From Clonostachys chloroleuca (taxonomy: Eukaryota; Ascomycota; Sordariomycetes; Hypocreales; Bionectriaceae), in contig JBANAY010000003.1 of the NCBI GenBank assembly GCA_037952775.1, positions 19,778,001 through 19,842,000 of the forward strand: a stretch of DNA of 64,000 nucleotides, read 5' to 3'. The position numbers were made by a program, and so were the translations under genes. Of this stretch, positions 63,096 to 64,000 are shown piece by piece; the stretch's first letter is position 1, and every line of letters begins with the position of its first letter. The notes beneath the pieces are model-generated. The model was not told the DNA's origin. It did no database searches and saw only the letters and a list, made by a program, of their open reading frames with translations.

Positions 63096-64000
63096 TTAGG
63101 ACATCACAGCCTCAATAATTTTCTTCTCTTCCTGGATAACGGGATCGTCAGGCAAGAGGTTTTCTGCTCGCTCGATAGCCTCAAAAGCGTCGGCATAATC
63201 ATTGGAAAGCCTGTGGGTCTTCGATTTCCTAAACCAGAGCTTTGCCATTTGAGCATCGCTGGGCTGCCAATACATTTTACAGCCAGCCAGTCCGTGATAG
63301 GCGTTACGCAGTGCGAGCAGCGATGTAATTGCCTGTCGCGGGGCAAGTTCCGGGTGGTTCAGGCTCCCATCCATATCTTTGATGGTGTTCTGAGACAGGT
63401 TCAGGTTCAAGACGAAATAAAGCTCAGTCAAGTCCCTGGCAAAATCAGGAACGGAAGCGAGGGTCGCCCACATGGCTCCACCACGGGCACGCCTGATTTC
63501 CATGCATGCTCTGGACCAGGACTCGCTGCACAATCGAGAATCTCCTTGCATGAAATATGCAGTCCCAGCCGCCTTGAGAGCCCTCAGCCTATCGAGAAGT
63601 ATTTCGGGGTCCTCGATGACGTAGGATGTGAGCTGATCAGCGACGGCTGTGGCAAGAGCCTCGTCGACCTCGCCCTGGACGAGAACGGTTTGAAGCCCAC
63701 GGAGATGTCTACGGAGCGGCGCGAGAAGCATTTCTTGCTGACTTTTTACAGCAGATAGGGGGACTTGGTACGGAGCGCACACGGTGATGGTGTGGGTGAC
63801 CTCCGACCAGAACCCCGGGATTGCGGTCTCCGCATTGCTGATGGCGCGACAAAAGAGATCAAGGTCGCGGTGAGAAACAAGACAGCAAAAGGTGGAATTG
63901 GGGAGCTCTGTAAAATGCTGCACGAAGGTGTAGGACACGACGTGGCCATTGAATCTGTCAATTGCCGTCCTATCCATAGTAAAGACCGGGGCGCGTTTGT
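63096..64000 (-). CDS. TPR-containing hypothetical protein, 5' end beyond the window
   Basis: The frame runs from the right edge to TAA/TAG-type stop at 63096 without interruption. The ATG at 63977 is probably internal, because the upstream codons to the window edge (KRAPVFT before MDRTAIDRFN) stay open. Visible from that ATG are 293 residues. The N-terminal two thirds (about 1-125) has no domain I recognise. Residues about 133-165 (LKAAGTAYFMQGDSRLCSES) and 244-278 (AKLWFRKSKTHRLSNDYADAFEAIER...LLPDDP) look like tetratricopeptide repeats, separated by a helical stretch. That arrangement suggests a protein-interaction module. There is no signal peptide in the visible part. Similar conserved hypothetical proteins occur in filamentous fungi. 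Function is unknown. Confidence 0.75.
   Translation of the reverse strand, partial: KRAPVFTMDRTAIDRFNGHVVSYTFVQHFTELPNSTFCCLVSHRDLDLFCRAISNAETAIPGFWSEVTHTITVCAPYQVPLSAVKSQQEMLLAPLRRHLRGLQTVLVQGEVDEALATAVADQLTSYVIEDPEILLDRLRALKAAGTAYFMQGDSRLCSESWSRACMEIRRARGGAMWATLASVPDFARDLTELYFVLNLNLSQNTIKDMDGSLNHPELAPRQAITSLLALRNAYHGLAGCKMYWQPSDAQMAKLWFRKSKTHRLSNDYADAFEAIERAENLLPDDPVIQEEKKIIEAVMS

Overview
The window looks like nuclear DNA of a filamentous ascomycete (Pezizomycotina). The evidence is compact intron-poor genes with fungal secretion signals, an AA11-type LPMO, an NmrA-like gene, and two very AT-rich blocks (about 1.12-37.69 kb and 40.62-56.65 kb) with the footprint of repeat-induced point mutation (RIP). 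In those blocks C survives mostly in CpT/CpC and G mostly in ApG/GpG, TpA dominates, and CpA, TpG and CpG are scarce. Because TpG is nearly absent, ATG codons and Trp/Cys/His/Gln codons have almost vanished, so open-reading-frame prediction finds nearly nothing there. A hypocrealean, possibly insect- or plant-associated fungus would fit the streptogrisin-like chymotrypsin gene, but the species cannot be fixed from the sequence.

Layout. 0-1.1 kb: the 3' end of an NmrA/isoflavone-reductase-like gene and a non-coding flank. 1.1-37.7 kb: a nested graveyard of transposons. The end of a pogo/Fot1-type element (4600-4911) abuts a Gypsy element (4912-11708, +). A second Gypsy of the same family (14877-28998, -, LTRs of 383 bp) is split by a younger, lightly mutated Copia element (18262-25168, -, LTRs of 763 bp). 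A second, unrelated Copia relic (29024-about 34560, -) follows, then Gypsy LTRs and a degraded edge. 37.7-40.6 kb: a gene island of normal composition with one intact gene, a secreted family S1 (streptogrisin/alpha-lytic-like) chymotrypsin. 40.6-56.65 kb: a second graveyard with Gypsy pieces, three pogo/Fot1 copies (one complete, with TA target duplications), a solo Copia-2 LTR, an integrase fossil and a Tc1/mariner-like fossil at the edge. 56.65-64 kb: ordinary gene space with a small secreted zincin (-), an AA11-like LPMO (+) and the 3' part of a TPR protein gene (-).

Together: all three complete genes encode secreted degradative proteins (serine protease, putative zinc metalloprotease, copper oxygenase), and two lie inside or at the edge of RIP-mutated blocks, the arrangement of a two-speed genome. 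Structural highlights are an apparent inversion between two inverted pogo copies (46.07-49.14 kb), a RIP-altered half-tRNA(iMet) primer binding site in the young Copia, and a TAGGGTA motif shared by three unrelated LTR families. All element boundaries were read by eye, and identity values were not computed.
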